From Hahella chejuensis KCTC 2396 (GTDB taxonomy: Bacteria; Pseudomonadota; Gammaproteobacteria; Pseudomonadales; Oleiphilaceae): DNA of 64,000 nucleotides. Shown in pieces: positions 25,921 to 34,549 of this stretch (position 1 is the stretch's first letter; the number at the start of each line of letters is the position of its first letter). The notes under the pieces are model-generated. The model worked only from the letters and a program-made list of their open reading frames with translations. It made no database searches and was not told the DNA's origin. Where the stretch lies: assembly GCF_000012985.1 (NCBI RefSeq), contig NC_007645.1:1716501-1780500 (forward strand). Direction: 5' to 3'. The translations under genes were made by a program, and so were the position numbers.

Positions 25921-26838
25921 GTGATTGTTTGTGTGACGGGAATCGATTCGCCATTAGGTAAGGCTATAGCTCAGCGTTTGCAGCAGAGCGGTATAGTGGT
26001 GGAGGGCGTCCCCTACGAACAGTTTCTGATGACCAATGATGCGATCGTGCGGGGAATGAAGTCGATGCCGTCAGCGGACTTTGTCGTTCATGCTGCGGAG
26101 ATGAGCGATTTGTTCAAAGCGGAGCAGCACCCGGACCTGGCGTATCAGGTTAACGTGTCCGCTTGTGCGGCGGTTGCGGAGGTTGCGGACTTATGGAAGG
26201 CGCCGATTGTTCATCTTTCCAGTCATCTTGTTTTCGACGGCGTCAAAAAGAATCCTTATATTTCCGCCAACAAAGGGCGTCCTCTCTCTGTGTATGGGCG
26301 GACAAAGTTGCAGAGTGAGCAATGGCTTCAGGAAAACTATAGCAAGCATCTGATCTTGAGGGTTGGTTGGTTGCTGGAGGCGGGCGCTCAAGGCTGGTTG
26401 CAGACCATGCTTTCGGCATTGTCGTCAGGCAAGCGTCTTAACGCCAGTACCGATATGCAGCTGACCCCTGTTGCGGTGGATGATGTGGCGAGAGTGGTGG
26501 ACGCTGTTATCAAACAGTTAAGCTGTAACATCTCCGTATGGGGTGTTTACCATTATGCTGGCGCTGAAGCGGTCACCCACTATGAATTGTTGAAGGCGAT
26601 TGTGTTGCAGGCCTTTGGCCAGGAGGAAATGCTACAGGCTCTGATCGAGAAGAAGGGCGCTGATGTCTTGCCTGGAGTGGCGCTTCCCGCGAATGGGGCG
26701 TTGGGCTGCATCAAGCTGCGCAACACCTTTGGCGTCAAACAGCTTCCCTGGCGTCGCTACCTGCCTGCACTGATTGAGCAATGCCAGCAACGTGGGGGCG
26801 TGAAGCCCGCTGAAAACTGCTTGGAAGAGAGCCGTTAA
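25921..26838 (+). CDS. RmlD-like NAD(P)-dependent sugar-nucleotide reductase
   Basis: 305 residues, extended SDR fold: an N-terminal nucleotide loop (TGIDSPLGKAI) and the Y-x-x-x-K catalytic pair in S-V-Y-G-R-T-K with the upstream Ser motif LSSHLVFDG. It resembles dTDP-4-dehydrorhamnose reductase, but no other rml gene is near, so the substrate is open. GTG 25921 follows AAGGGG at 7 nt. Its TAA overlaps the convergent anr stop inside the palindrome GTTAAC, which is duplicated next to it (GCCGTTAACG twice, 26831-26850). Confidence 0.8.
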   Translation: MIVCVTGIDSPLGKAIAQRLQQSGIVVEGVPYEQFLMTNDAIVRGMKSMPSADFVVHAAEMSDLFKAEQHPDLAYQVNVSACAAVAEVADLWKAPIVHLSSHLVFDGVKKNPYISANKGRPLSVYGRTKLQSEQWLQENYSKHLILRVGWLLEAGAQGWLQTMLSALSSGKRLNASTDMQLTPVAVDDVARVVDAVIKQLSCNISVWGVYHYAGAEAVTHYELLKAIVLQAFGQEEMLQALIEKKGADVLPGVALPANGALGCIKLRNTFGVKQLPWRRYLPALIEQCQQRGGVKPAENCLEESR

Positions 26839-27614
26839 CGGCCGTTAACGGCGGACTCTTTTTGGTGTTCCAGACACTTAGTGTCGTGGCGGAGAACTTT
26901 CTGTAGCTCTTCCAATTGCAAAATCTGAACTTCCCTTCCTTGGACCTTAATAATGCCGTTGTTCTGGAAGCGGGTAATAACCCGACTCACAGTTTCGACC
27001 GCCAAACCTAAATAGTTGCCTATATCGCTGCGAGGCATGGGGAGCCTGAAGTTTGTGCCGGACAGGCGACGACGGCTGAAGCGAGTTGATAAGGACAATA
27101 GCAGCGAGGCTATGCGCTCTTCCGCAGAGTTTTTGCTCAGTAGCATAGTAAGCTGCCTGCTTTCCTGAATTTCTTTACTCATCAGCGAGAAAAAGTGGTG
27201 CTGCAGGCTGGGAATGTCTGAGGCTAAGTCTTCAAATTTTTCCAAAGGAATTTCGCACACGCTAGTGCGTTCGAGAGCGACGGCGGAGCAGGAGTATTTT
27301 TCCATGCTAACGCTGTCCAGCCCGATAATCTCACCTGGCAGGTAGAAGCCGGTTACCTGCTCCTCGCCTTCCTCAGATACGGTGAATGTTTTGATTGCGC
27401 CGCTACGAACGGCGAAGCAGGAGCGAAATGGCGTATGCTGCTCAAAGATATATTCACCGCGATTGAGCATTTTGCCCTGGCGAATGATTTCTTCCAGGCG
27501 ATCAATGTCTTCAGCCCCGACCGCTATTGGAATGCAAAGTTTGCTCAAGTTACATTCATGGCAGCCCCTGTGTAAGCTAAAAGGAGAGGAGGTTGCTATA
27601 TGCTTGCTTTCCAT
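26835..27614 (-). CDS. anr: Anr/Fnr, oxygen-sensing transcription regulator
   Basis: 259 residues, Crp/Fnr superfamily. Cys18, Cys21 and Cys27 (C-x2-C-x5-C) plus Cys109 supply the four ligands of an oxygen-labile 4Fe-4S cluster. The cyclic-nucleotide-like barrel is followed by the dimer helix and a helix-turn-helix with the E-x-x-S-R reading motif (V-E-T-V-S-R), which recognises TTGAT-N4-ATCAA. ATG 27614 is chosen because GAGG lies 6 nt upstream. The adjacent HemN-like gene and the perfect site at 28922 fit an anaerobic regulon. Confidence 0.95.
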   Translation of the reverse strand: MESKHIATSSPFSLHRGCHECNLSKLCIPIAVGAEDIDRLEEIIRQGKMLNRGEYIFEQHTPFRSCFAVRSGAIKTFTVSEEGEEQVTGFYLPGEIIGLDSVSMEKYSCSAVALERTSVCEIPLEKFEDLASDIPSLQHHFFSLMSKEIQESRQLTMLLSKNSAEERIASLLLSLSTRFSRRRLSGTNFRLPMPRSDIGNYLGLAVETVSRVITRFQNNGIIKVQGREVQILQLEELQKVLRHDTKCLEHQKESAVNGR

Positions 27615-27758
27615 CGGTCGCCTCGTGGCTGAATGAGTGAAACTGCTTAAAGAGGCTTCTAGGATAGCCAATAGCCATTTAAAAGCAAATCCCCACAGCA
27701 GGAAATTTACAGGGAAAACCTACGCTCGCCGTTGTTTCTACATAGCTTTCACCTTTTG

Positions 27759-28775
27759 TTACAACTGTGTCTGAGTGTAACGAATTGCTCTTGCCGGGAG
27801 TCCTCCGTTGTCCAGGATTTTGTAGTAGTCATCCAGCTGGGTGGCGTTGCGCAACTGGTAGTGGGGCGTGTAAGAGAATGCGCCCAACCCGACGCCATGC
27901 AGACAACTGACGCCTTGGCTTATTAAGCCTGTCCAGGGTAGCGCGAAAAAGTCCTGGGTGATCGGAATAAACGATGCGGACTTAATGCGTCGCTTGAAAT
28001 CTTTTAGCGCTGTTTCCAGGCTAGGTGTGCTGGTGAACTCTGGTTTATGGCTGGAAAGAAGGATGCCCTGCGGTCTTTCCGTCAGAATTTCCTCAAGATG
28101 CTGGGACAGTGCGGAGAATGTGATGGGTGACACTTTCAGACGCAGATAGACGGCTTTAAAGTCGAATGCCCTAATGGTTTGTAGCCAATCCTTAAGGTCC
28201 TCAATAGGACAGGACTGCGCATATTCACCGGGATCATTGATGCAGATGATGTTAAAGCCCAACCCTTTGATCAGGGCTAGCGCTTCCTCTGAGTCTGGAC
28301 GAGCGTCCAACTCGATGACATGACGGGCATCGGCGCCGAAGTTCAGCTTGAACTCCCGCCCTAAATAGTACATGACCTGCGTTTGCGCTGCGGGAGTAAG
28401 CTGGCGCACCAGATCGCCGAACCAATGCAGGTACTTAACCTGGCAACCGGCAGGAAGGCTTTGCTTGAGTAGTCTCACTTCCTTTACGACATAGTCGATG
28501 TACTTCTGCAGATTTGCGCTCATGGATGGAAGTCGGCGGGTATAATTTTCCGCGCTTACGAGTGTGGTGAAGCAGGGCGCTTGAACGCTCAATGCGAACC
28601 CGCCTTCATAGTATCGAGCCAGAGAGCTGTTGCGATAGTCCGCATCATAGGCTCCCTCGTTTAAGGCGCTCCAGTTCTCGCTGGAGAACTCTTTGGGAGG
28701 GGAGTTGAGCAAATAAACCCAGCTATCATTACCCCCATTTTGTATCGCTTGTTCGACAACCTTTCCAACTGGCAT
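27759..28775 (-). CDS. HemN-like protein lacking the radical-SAM cysteine motif
   Basis: 338 residues. The C-terminal third resembles oxygen-independent coproporphyrinogen III oxidase HemN (G-V-S-C-L-H-G-V-G-L-G-A-F-S, then Y-Y-K-I-L-D-N-G-G-L-P-A-R-A), and the central part keeps the barrel pattern. Where HemN carries C-x3-C-x2-C there is only A-P-C-F-T-T-L-V, so no 4Fe-4S cluster can be bound in the normal way. hemN often neighbours anr in pseudomonads, and an Anr box lies upstream here. It is either a regulatory or binding paralogue or a decayed enzyme; the frame is intact and the ribosome binding site GGAG is good. Confidence 0.65.
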   Translation of the reverse strand: MPVGKVVEQAIQNGGNDSWVYLLNSPPKEFSSENWSALNEGAYDADYRNSSLARYYEGGFALSVQAPCFTTLVSAENYTRRLPSMSANLQKYIDYVVKEVRLLKQSLPAGCQVKYLHWFGDLVRQLTPAAQTQVMYYLGREFKLNFGADARHVIELDARPDSEEALALIKGLGFNIICINDPGEYAQSCPIEDLKDWLQTIRAFDFKAVYLRLKVSPITFSALSQHLEEILTERPQGILLSSHKPEFTSTPSLETALKDFKRRIKSASFIPITQDFFALPWTGLISQGVSCLHGVGLGAFSYTPHYQLRNATQLDDYYKILDNGGLPARAIRYTQTQL

Positions 28776-28921
28776 ATTGGGTCTCCAACCAGGTAAGAAA
28801 ACATCTGCGCGCGCTTGACTGTCGTTGTTGGCGAATTGGCGCGCGCGCCTGCTGTCACACTTGCTGGCAAGTGAGTCCCCCTCTCTCCATGCTCAGTGTA
28901 TCCAGCTCCCAGCGGGGCGCC

Positions 28922-28935
28922 TTGATATTGATCAA
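28922..28935. promoter_or_regulatory. Anr/Fnr binding site
   Basis: TTGAT-ATTG-ATCAA is a perfect Fnr/Anr consensus dyad. For the minus-strand HemN-like gene, GATACA (28897-28902 on the minus strand) could serve as -10, placing the site near -39, close to the usual -41.5. The plus-strand acyltransferase is the other possible target. Confidence 0.8.
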
Positions 28936-29084
28936 GGGGTGAGCGGGTGGCTGCCTGTGTGGGTGGACTTTAGTCGCAAAAGCCCTCAAACATTGGGTTT
29001 CTGGGGCATTGAGGGATAACATTCATTGCAGCTTTGGGCGGGGAGTTGATATCCTTTGCGGGCATTGAAAAAAGGCGGGCAAAA

Positions 29085-29807
29085 GTGCAGGCATTTCAGC
29101 TATTTCGGTCTTTCGTTTTTTACCTTGGGTATGCTTGGGGCGTCATCATCACATCATTAGTTGGTATGTTGGTGGGTCCTTACGTCAATTTTGAAAAGCG
29201 CTATTACATCGTATCCCGGTTTAATGTGTTTGCGCTTTGGTGGGCGCGCGTTGTTTGCGGCATACGTTATGAGATTGAGGGGCTGGAGAACATTCCGAAA
29301 ACAAGCTGTGTGGTTGTCAGCAATCATCAAAGCGCCTGGGAAACCTATTTGTTAGGCGTCATATTCCGTCCTCAATGCACAGTACTGAAACAGGAGTTGA
29401 TGAAAATTCCGTTTTTTGGCTGGGCGCTAAAAAGATTGAAGCCCATCGCCATTGACCGGAGTAAGCCTTCTGCGGCGCTTAAGCAATTGCTAAAGCAGGG
29501 AAAGGAGCGTCTGACTTCTGGGTATTGGGTTGTGATTTACCCTGAAGGAACGCGCGTTCGTCCTGGACAAGTTGGCAAATACAATAAGGGGGGCGCCTTG
29601 TTGGCGGTCAGCGCGGGCGTACCTTTACTGCCAGTGGCGCATAATGCAGGCGATTGCTGGCCTGCTGGCAGTATTAGTAAGCGCCCAGGTTTGATAAGGG
29701 TCAGGATCGGTGCGCCGATTGAAACCAGTGGGCGCGCTACCGATGAAGTTCATAAGGAAATGGAAGAGTGGATAAGGCGGACCTCCGCCGCCTTAAGCCA
29801 GGCGTAA
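29085..29807 (+). CDS. 1-acylglycerol-3-phosphate acyltransferase family (PlsC-like)
   Basis: About 240 residues. An N-terminal membrane segment (FYLGYAWGVIITSLVGMLVG) is followed by the acyltransferase motifs: block 1 is SNHQSAWE (H-x4-E rather than the usual H-x4-D), and block 3 is YPEGTR. It probably acylates lysophosphatidate at the inner membrane. GTG 29085 has AAGG about 9 nt upstream. TTG 29034 would add 17 residues and cannot be excluded. A second, unrelated-context PlsC-type gene lies at 61167. Confidence 0.8.
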   Translation: MQAFQLFRSFVFYLGYAWGVIITSLVGMLVGPYVNFEKRYYIVSRFNVFALWWARVVCGIRYEIEGLENIPKTSCVVVSNHQSAWETYLLGVIFRPQCTVLKQELMKIPFFGWALKRLKPIAIDRSKPSAALKQLLKQGKERLTSGYWVVIYPEGTRVRPGQVGKYNKGGALLAVSAGVPLLPVAHNAGDCWPAGSISKRPGLIRVRIGAPIETSGRATDEVHKEMEEWIRRTSAALSQA

Positions 29808-29813
29808 GACTTT

Positions 29814-30548
29814 CTATTTGTAGTTTGAATATACTTTGTCCAAATAGCCTTCAGTACGCATCTTATCGAGCACTTTATTGAGGTGCTCAATGTGCTCATC
29901 AGGCGTGTCCTTGTTCATCGCCAAGTATAGACTGGTGTCTCGTATAGTAAATATAGGTTTGATGTCGGAAACACCGGCCAGCTTAGCGTAGTAATAGCCT
30001 GATGCGGTGCTGGAGATCCATAGGTCCACCTGTCTTTGTTGCAGCCTCTTTGGGTTGAGGCTGTCATCTTCCAGCTCTGAAGCGTTGAAGCCGTTGTTCT
30101 TCAAAAATTGCGCTCTGGAGTCATCCTTATAGCAACCAATGAGATAAGGCTTGGCGTCCTCTACAGAGTTAATTTTGATAGTAGTGTCATTTCTTGCGAA
30201 GAATACCCAGTCGTTCTTGGCGAGTGGACCTACCCACTTGAACAGCGGTTTGCGCGCATCGGTCAATGTAGTGCCGAATACGCCACGGAACTCTTTGCGT
30301 TGCGCGAAGTTGTAAGCGTAATTCCAATTTCTGAGCTTCATACGATAGTCATAACCCGAGCGTTTAAAGAGCTCTTTGACTATATCCACATTGATGCCGC
30401 TGATAGCGTCAGCTTTGTGTTCGTATTTGTGGTCTTCCTCGCCCATATTAAAAGGCGGGAAATTTTCCGTGACCAGGTTAAAGGTTTCGCCACGTGCAAT
30501 GGCGGACAGAAAGAGAACAGAAACCAACAATAGCTTCTTAGCGATCAT
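29814..30548 (-). CDS. Periplasmic solute-binding protein, family 3 (copy 2)
   Basis: 244 residues with a Sec signal peptide (MIAKKLLLVSVLFLSAIARG). Two-lobed SBP_bac_3 fold starting FNLVTENFPPFNM. Such proteins usually deliver amino acids to ABC importers, but no permease or ATPase gene is nearby. Highly similar along its length to the next upstream gene (shared RNW-YAYN-AQRK-FRGVFGTTLTDARKPLFKWVGP), showing tandem duplication. The ligand is unknown. Confidence 0.85.
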   Translation of the reverse strand: MIAKKLLLVSVLFLSAIARGETFNLVTENFPPFNMGEEDHKYEHKADAISGINVDIVKELFKRSGYDYRMKLRNWNYAYNFAQRKEFRGVFGTTLTDARKPLFKWVGPLAKNDWVFFARNDTTIKINSVEDAKPYLIGCYKDDSRAQFLKNNGFNASELEDDSLNPKRLQQRQVDLWISSTASGYYYAKLAGVSDIKPIFTIRDTSLYLAMNKDTPDEHIEHLNKVLDKMRTEGYLDKVYSNYK

Positions 30549-30683
30549 TAAATCACCTCAAACGGCTGGGCGGAATATTGTTCTGACTAACGATTAGTCT
30601 GGTTGCTTATTAAACAGCTGGTGTAGGTGTCTTCCTAATAAGTAGTTTTCCGGATGAGTGGGGAGGAAAGGGGAGGAATACCC

Positions 30684-30713
30684 CTGCGAGCCCCATGAAA
30701 TAGGGGCTCGCAG
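30684..30713 (-). terminator. Long hairpin after the first binding-protein gene
   Basis: 11-bp perfect stem CTGCGAGCCCC/GGGGCTCGCAG with an 8-nt loop, between the two paralogues. There is no T-run, so it may terminate weakly or stabilise the upstream mRNA. Confidence 0.5.
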
Positions 30714-30733
30714 GATTTGTAAGGCTCTGTTGT

Positions 30734-31477
30734 TTATCTGTATCTGGCGGTAATTTTTTCCAATTCGCCACTAGAGCGCATTTTTTCCAGGGCCTCATTG
30801 AGCTTGTTGACGTATTCATCCGGCGTTTCTTTGTTAACTGCTAAATACAGTTGTGTCTCCTTAACGGTGAATACAGGTTGAATGTTGGTAACGCCGTTTT
30901 TGGCTGCATAGTAGGGGCCGGAAACGGGTCCTGAGATCCAAAGGTCAATTTGACCGTTTTGTAGTCGCTTGGGATTCAAAGCGTCATCGTCGAGGCTGGA
31001 GGTCTCAAAGCCATTGGAAAGTAGCCATTGCTCTCTCACATCGCCTTTATACGCTCCAATCTTGTACTTCTTGGCGTCTTCAATCGAGTTTATTTTGATG
31101 GAGGAGCCTGATTTTGCGTAGAGGACCCAGCCGTCGGAGGCGATTGGGCCAACCCATTTAAATAGAGGTTTGCGAGCATCGGTGAGTGTGGTTCCGAATA
31201 CACCTCGAAAATCTTTGCGCTGAGCGTAGTTGTATGCGTAGCTCCAATTACGCAGTTTCATGGTGTAACCGATTTTCGCCTTGGTGAAAATCTGTTTGAC
31301 AACATCTGTAATCAGACCGGTGATGTCCTCGGGTCTGTGTTCATACTCAGCATCATTAACGCTCATGTTGTAGGGAGGGAAGTTTTCAGTAACCAGGTTG
31401 AAAGTTACCTCTTCCGCATTTGCTGATACGCAGAGAGTGGCGCATAACGCCAAAAGAAGGGAGCGAAAATAATACAT
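30734..31477 (-). CDS. Periplasmic solute-binding protein, family 3 (copy 1)
   Basis: 247 residues with signal peptide (MYYFRSLLLALCATLCVSANA). Same SBP_bac_3 architecture as its neighbour; the mature part starts EEVTFNLVTENFPPYNM. The two share the sequence around the hinge and both lobes, and both end near Y-R or Y-K after a V-Y/I-T strand. A free-standing pair without transporter genes could act in sensing as well as uptake. Confidence 0.85.
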   Translation of the reverse strand: MYYFRSLLLALCATLCVSANAEEVTFNLVTENFPPYNMSVNDAEYEHRPEDITGLITDVVKQIFTKAKIGYTMKLRNWSYAYNYAQRKDFRGVFGTTLTDARKPLFKWVGPIASDGWVLYAKSGSSIKINSIEDAKKYKIGAYKGDVREQWLLSNGFETSSLDDDALNPKRLQNGQIDLWISGPVSGPYYAAKNGVTNIQPVFTVKETQLYLAVNKETPDEYVNKLNEALEKMRSSGELEKITARYR

Positions 31478-31673
31478 GTCTTAACCTCGAATGTAGCTAC
31501 CCCATTAAGGATAGTCCGTCTATCCGAAAAATCCACGGTATGCCGAGAATTTTTTTTGTTATTTTGTTGATTTTATTAACAAAAGTACACACTGAAAATA
31601 GAAGCGCTGTATTTTAATGCGTTTTGGTCGATTGGTGCTTAGTGGTGGTGCAAGGGGGAAGGTGAGGGGGAAC

Positions 31674-31699
31674 AAAAAAGCCCGCTTAAAAAGCGGGCT
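31674..31699 (-). terminator. Terminator of tRNA-Met
   Basis: AGCCCGC/GCGGGCT hairpin with an A/T-rich loop, followed on the minus strand by six T. Confidence 0.85.
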
Positions 31700-31708
31700 C
31701 TCGAAACT

Positions 31709-31785
31709 TGGTAGCAAGGGGCGGATTTGAACCGCCGACCCCAGCATTATGAGTGCTGTGCTCTAACCAACTGAGCTACCTTGCC
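31709..31785 (-). tRNA. tRNA-Met (CAU), elongator
   Basis: 77 nt with encoded CCA: acceptor GGCAAGG/CCTTGCT, D arm TAGCTCAGTTGGTTAGAGCA, anticodon arm with CTCATAA, T stem GGCGG/CCGCC. An ordinary housekeeping tRNA, with its own promoter and terminator, and a useful contrast with the CAU tRNA at 9162. Confidence 0.95.
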
Positions 31786-31803
31786 GTCTCATTTGAGGCG
31801 CGT

Positions 31804-31832
31804 ATTCTGTTGTTTTTTGCTGGGCTTGTCAA
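31804..31832 (-). promoter_or_regulatory. Sigma-70 promoter of tRNA-Met
   Basis: Minus strand TTGACA, 17-bp spacer, CAGAAT, followed by a GC-rich discriminator. Confidence 0.75.
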
Positions 31833-31850
31833 CCCTAAAAAATCATCAGT

Positions 31851-32942
31851 TTATACGTTAAATCTGAAATGAATGACGTCGCCGTCCTGAACGATGTAAT
31901 CCTTGCCTTCCAAGCGCCATTTTCCTGCTTCTTTCGCGCCTTGCTCTCCGTTGAAAGATGTGAAGTCGTCATAGCCGACCACTTCCGCTCGGATGAATCC
32001 GCGTTCGAAATCGGAGTGTATGACGCCTGCCGCTTGTGGTGCGGTTGCGCCGATCTTAACGGTCCATGCGCGGACTTCTTTTACGCCCGCCGTAAAATAA
32101 GTCTGCAGGCCAAGTAACTTGTAGCCTGCACGAATGACGCGATCAAGTCCGGGTTCTTCCATGCCCAGGTCGGCCAGGAACTCGGCTTTTTCTTCGTCTT
32201 CCAGCTCTGCGATTTCCGATTCCAGCTTATTGCAGATGGGGACGACGACAGCGCCTTCTTTTTCGGCAATCGCTCTTACCACGTCGAGGTGGGGGTTGTT
32301 TTCGAAGCCGTCTTCAGCAACGTTGGCGATGTACATGGTTGGCTTTACAGTGAGCAGGCACAGCTCTCTGATCACCAGCATTTCCTCCGCGCTCAGATTC
32401 AGGGCGCGTACGGGCTTGGCTTCATTCAGGTGCGGCAGTAATTTTTCCATCACCTCAATTTGCTGCTTGGCGAATTTATCCCCGCCTTTGGCGATGCGCG
32501 AGATCCGCTTGATGCCCTTTTCTACGGTGTCCAGGTCGGCGAGAGCCAGCTCGGTATTAATGACATCGATATCTGCGGCAGGATCGACTTTATTCGCCAC
32601 GTGAACCACGTTTTCATCTGCAAAGCAGCGCACTACGTGTGCGATGGCGTCGGTCTGTCTGATGTTCGCCAGGAATTGATTCCCCAGTCCCTCTCCTTTG
32701 GAGGCTCCGGCCACCAGGCCGGCGATGTCGACAAACTCCATAGTGGTAGGGATGACTTTCTGCGGCTTGACGATTTCCGCCAGCTTTTGCAGCCGAGGGT
32801 CGGGCATGGCGACGATGCCTGAGTTGGGCTCAATGGTGCAAAAAGGGAAGTTTTCGGCGTCGATGCCCGCTTGGGTGAGTGCATTAAACAGGGTTGATTT
32901 GCCTACGTTAGGGAGTCCGACTATGCCGCAATTAAATCCCAT
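31851..32942 (-). CDS. ychF: Ribosome-binding ATPase YchF
   Basis: 363 residues, Obg-related. G1 is [15 protein letters not shown]; the G4 position carries the NxxE-type motif (I-C-N-K-L-E) that favours ATP over GTP. A coiled coil sits in the middle and a TGS domain at the C-terminus ([13 protein letters not shown] to [14 protein letters not shown]). It binds the 70S ribosome and affects stress responses. Downstream of pth, the usual order. Confidence 0.97.
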   Translation of the reverse strand: MGFNCGIVGLPNVGKSTLFNALTQAGIDAENFPFCTIEPNSGIVAMPDPRLQKLAEIVKPQKVIPTTMEFVDIAGLVAGASKGEGLGNQFLANIRQTDAIAHVVRCFADENVVHVANKVDPAADIDVINTELALADLDTVEKGIKRISRIAKGGDKFAKQQIEVMEKLLPHLNEAKPVRALNLSAEEMLVIRELCLLTVKPTMYIANVAEDGFENNPHLDVVRAIAEKEGAVVVPICNKLESEIAELEDEEKAEFLADLGMEEPGLDRVIRAGYKLLGLQTYFTAGVKEVRAWTVKIGATAPQAAGVIHSDFERGFIRAEVVGYDDFTSFNGEQGAKEAGKWRLEGKDYIVQDGDVIHFRFNV

Positions 32943-33183
32943 GATATGTCCTCAAGCTTGGAAATTTAAGTAATTAGGTCTCTATAAGTCTCGTCGGCCC
33001 ATCCTATGCAGACAATGCAATAACTTGATGTCTGGCGCGGAAGGCGGAAAAACTAAACCGCAGGCTCAAACTTTGAGGGCTGCGGATCAAAATTTTGAAA
33101 CCGGTGCGCTTTAGGCGCGTTAGTGGGCGCAAATTATACGCATTCGGGAGGGCGTGAGCCAGCTGGGCAGGGTAGGAAATGCG

Positions 33184-33771
33184 TCAGGCGCGGAAGCTGT
33201 GCAGGCGGTTCATGGCGGTGTCCCACTGGCCGGAAATGATGGCTTCCAGGTGGGTGTCCAGCTGATAGAATGCTGACTCCAGCTTGTCCATATCCTCTTT
33301 ACTGATTCTGCCAAGAACATGGCTGGTCACCTTGCTTTTATCTCCGGGGTGGCCAATGCCTAGCCGCATGCGAGGGAAGTCTTTATTTCCGCCAAAGCAG
33401 CGAATGATGTCGCGCAGGCCATTGTGTCCTCCATGTCCGCCGCCAAACTTGAGGCGGAGTGTTCCGGCGTCAATGTCCAGTTCATCGTGCGCCACCAGTA
33501 TATTTTCCAGTTCGATTTTGTAGAACTGGCTGAGGCTCAGAACGGATTGACCGCTGCGATTCATGAACGTGCTGGGAAATAGAAGGTGGATGTCTTCGCC
33601 GGCGATGGATATTTTGCAATAGTCGCCGTGAAGTTTTTTGTCCGGCCTTAAGAATTGGCCTTTTTTTCTGGCCAGATGCTCCAGCCAGAGAGCCCCGGCG
33701 TTATGCCGGGTCTGGGCGTAGTCGGGGCCGGGATTTCCCAGCCCGACAATGGCGCGAACAGGCTTCGCCAT
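33184..33771 (-). CDS. pth: Peptidyl-tRNA hydrolase
   Basis: 195 residues. Conserved VGLGNPGPDYAQTRHNAG holds the essential Asn and the catalytic His; FMNRSGQSV and HDELDIDAG follow. It frees tRNA from peptidyl-tRNA dropped by ribosomes. Starts 6 nt after rplY, so they form an operon. Confidence 0.98.
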   Translation of the reverse strand: MAKPVRAIVGLGNPGPDYAQTRHNAGALWLEHLARKKGQFLRPDKKLHGDYCKISIAGEDIHLLFPSTFMNRSGQSVLSLSQFYKIELENILVAHDELDIDAGTLRLKFGGGHGGHNGLRDIIRCFGGNKDFPRMRLGIGHPGDKSKVTSHVLGRISKEDMDKLESAFYQLDTHLEAIISGQWDTAMNRLHSFRA

Positions 33772-33777
33772 GGAGCC

Positions 33778-34404
33778 TTATTCAGCCTCGCCTTCGCCTT
33801 CAGCTTCGTCAGCTTTGGCGCCTTTCGGCTTGTGTACTGCAACAACAGGCAGGTCGTGATCTGAGCCTTTTGTCAGCTCAGCCAGTTCAACGCCTTCTGG
33901 CAGTTTCAAGTCGGAAAGGTGCAGGATTTGCTCAACCTGTACGGAAGTCATGTCAACTTCGATGAATTCAGGCAGGTTAGCGGGTAAACAGATTACTTCA
34001 ACTTCTGTTTGTTGATGAGAAATGCTGCCGCCGCCCTGGCGTACGCCTTCACACTTATCTTCGTTGATGAAGTGCAGGGGAACGTTTACGTGCAGTTTTT
34101 GATCTTTTTGTACGCGGAGGAAGTCGGCGTGCATGATGATCGGCTTGTACGGATGGCGTTGCAGATCTTTCAGGATGACGGACTCATTGGTTCCTTCAAC
34201 GTCCAGAGTCAGAATGTGAGAGTAGAACGCTTCATTCTGCAGGGCGTGGCTTAGTTGGTTGTGGCTAACAGAAATTGCTACAGGAGCAGTTTCGCCACCG
34301 TAGATGATGCCAGGAACCTTGCCGTCAACGCGACGTAGGCGGCGGCTCGCACCTTTCCCCTGAACGTCACGCTTTTCAGCGTTTAAGCTAAATTCATTAC
34401 TCAT
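33778..34404 (-). CDS. rplY: 50S ribosomal protein L25 (long form, Ctc-like)
   Basis: 208 residues: an N-terminal 5S-rRNA-binding L25 domain (about 1-95; RRLRRVDGKVPGIIYGG) and the C-terminal TL5/Ctc beta domain that E. coli L25 lacks. The tail is Glu/Ala-rich (DEAEGEGEAE). Follows prs and precedes pth in the conserved order. Confidence 0.96.
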   Translation of the reverse strand: MSNEFSLNAEKRDVQGKGASRRLRRVDGKVPGIIYGGETAPVAISVSHNQLSHALQNEAFYSHILTLDVEGTNESVILKDLQRHPYKPIIMHADFLRVQKDQKLHVNVPLHFINEDKCEGVRQGGGSISHQQTEVEVICLPANLPEFIEVDMTSVQVEQILHLSDLKLPEGVELAELTKGSDHDLPVVAVHKPKGAKADEAEGEGEAE

Positions 34405-34490
34405 GATGATTTCCTCAGTTTTGAACCCGGCAGGCCCGCGACCAGACCTGAAGGGCGTTGTGGTTACCGGTCGAAAATCGCCGGCGTCTT

Positions 34491-34523
34491 AAACAAACAA
34501 AGCTTCCTGAGAGGAAGCTTTGT
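34491..34523 (-). terminator. Terminator between prs and rplY
   Basis: 12-bp stem ACAAAGCTTCCT/AGGAAGCTTTGT with a 3-nt loop, followed on the minus strand by TTGTTT. A second small hairpin, TTATCCCG/CGGGATAA (34528-34549), abuts the prs stop. Confidence 0.75.
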
Positions 34524-34549
34524 CGCTTTATCCCGATGTGGCGGGATAA

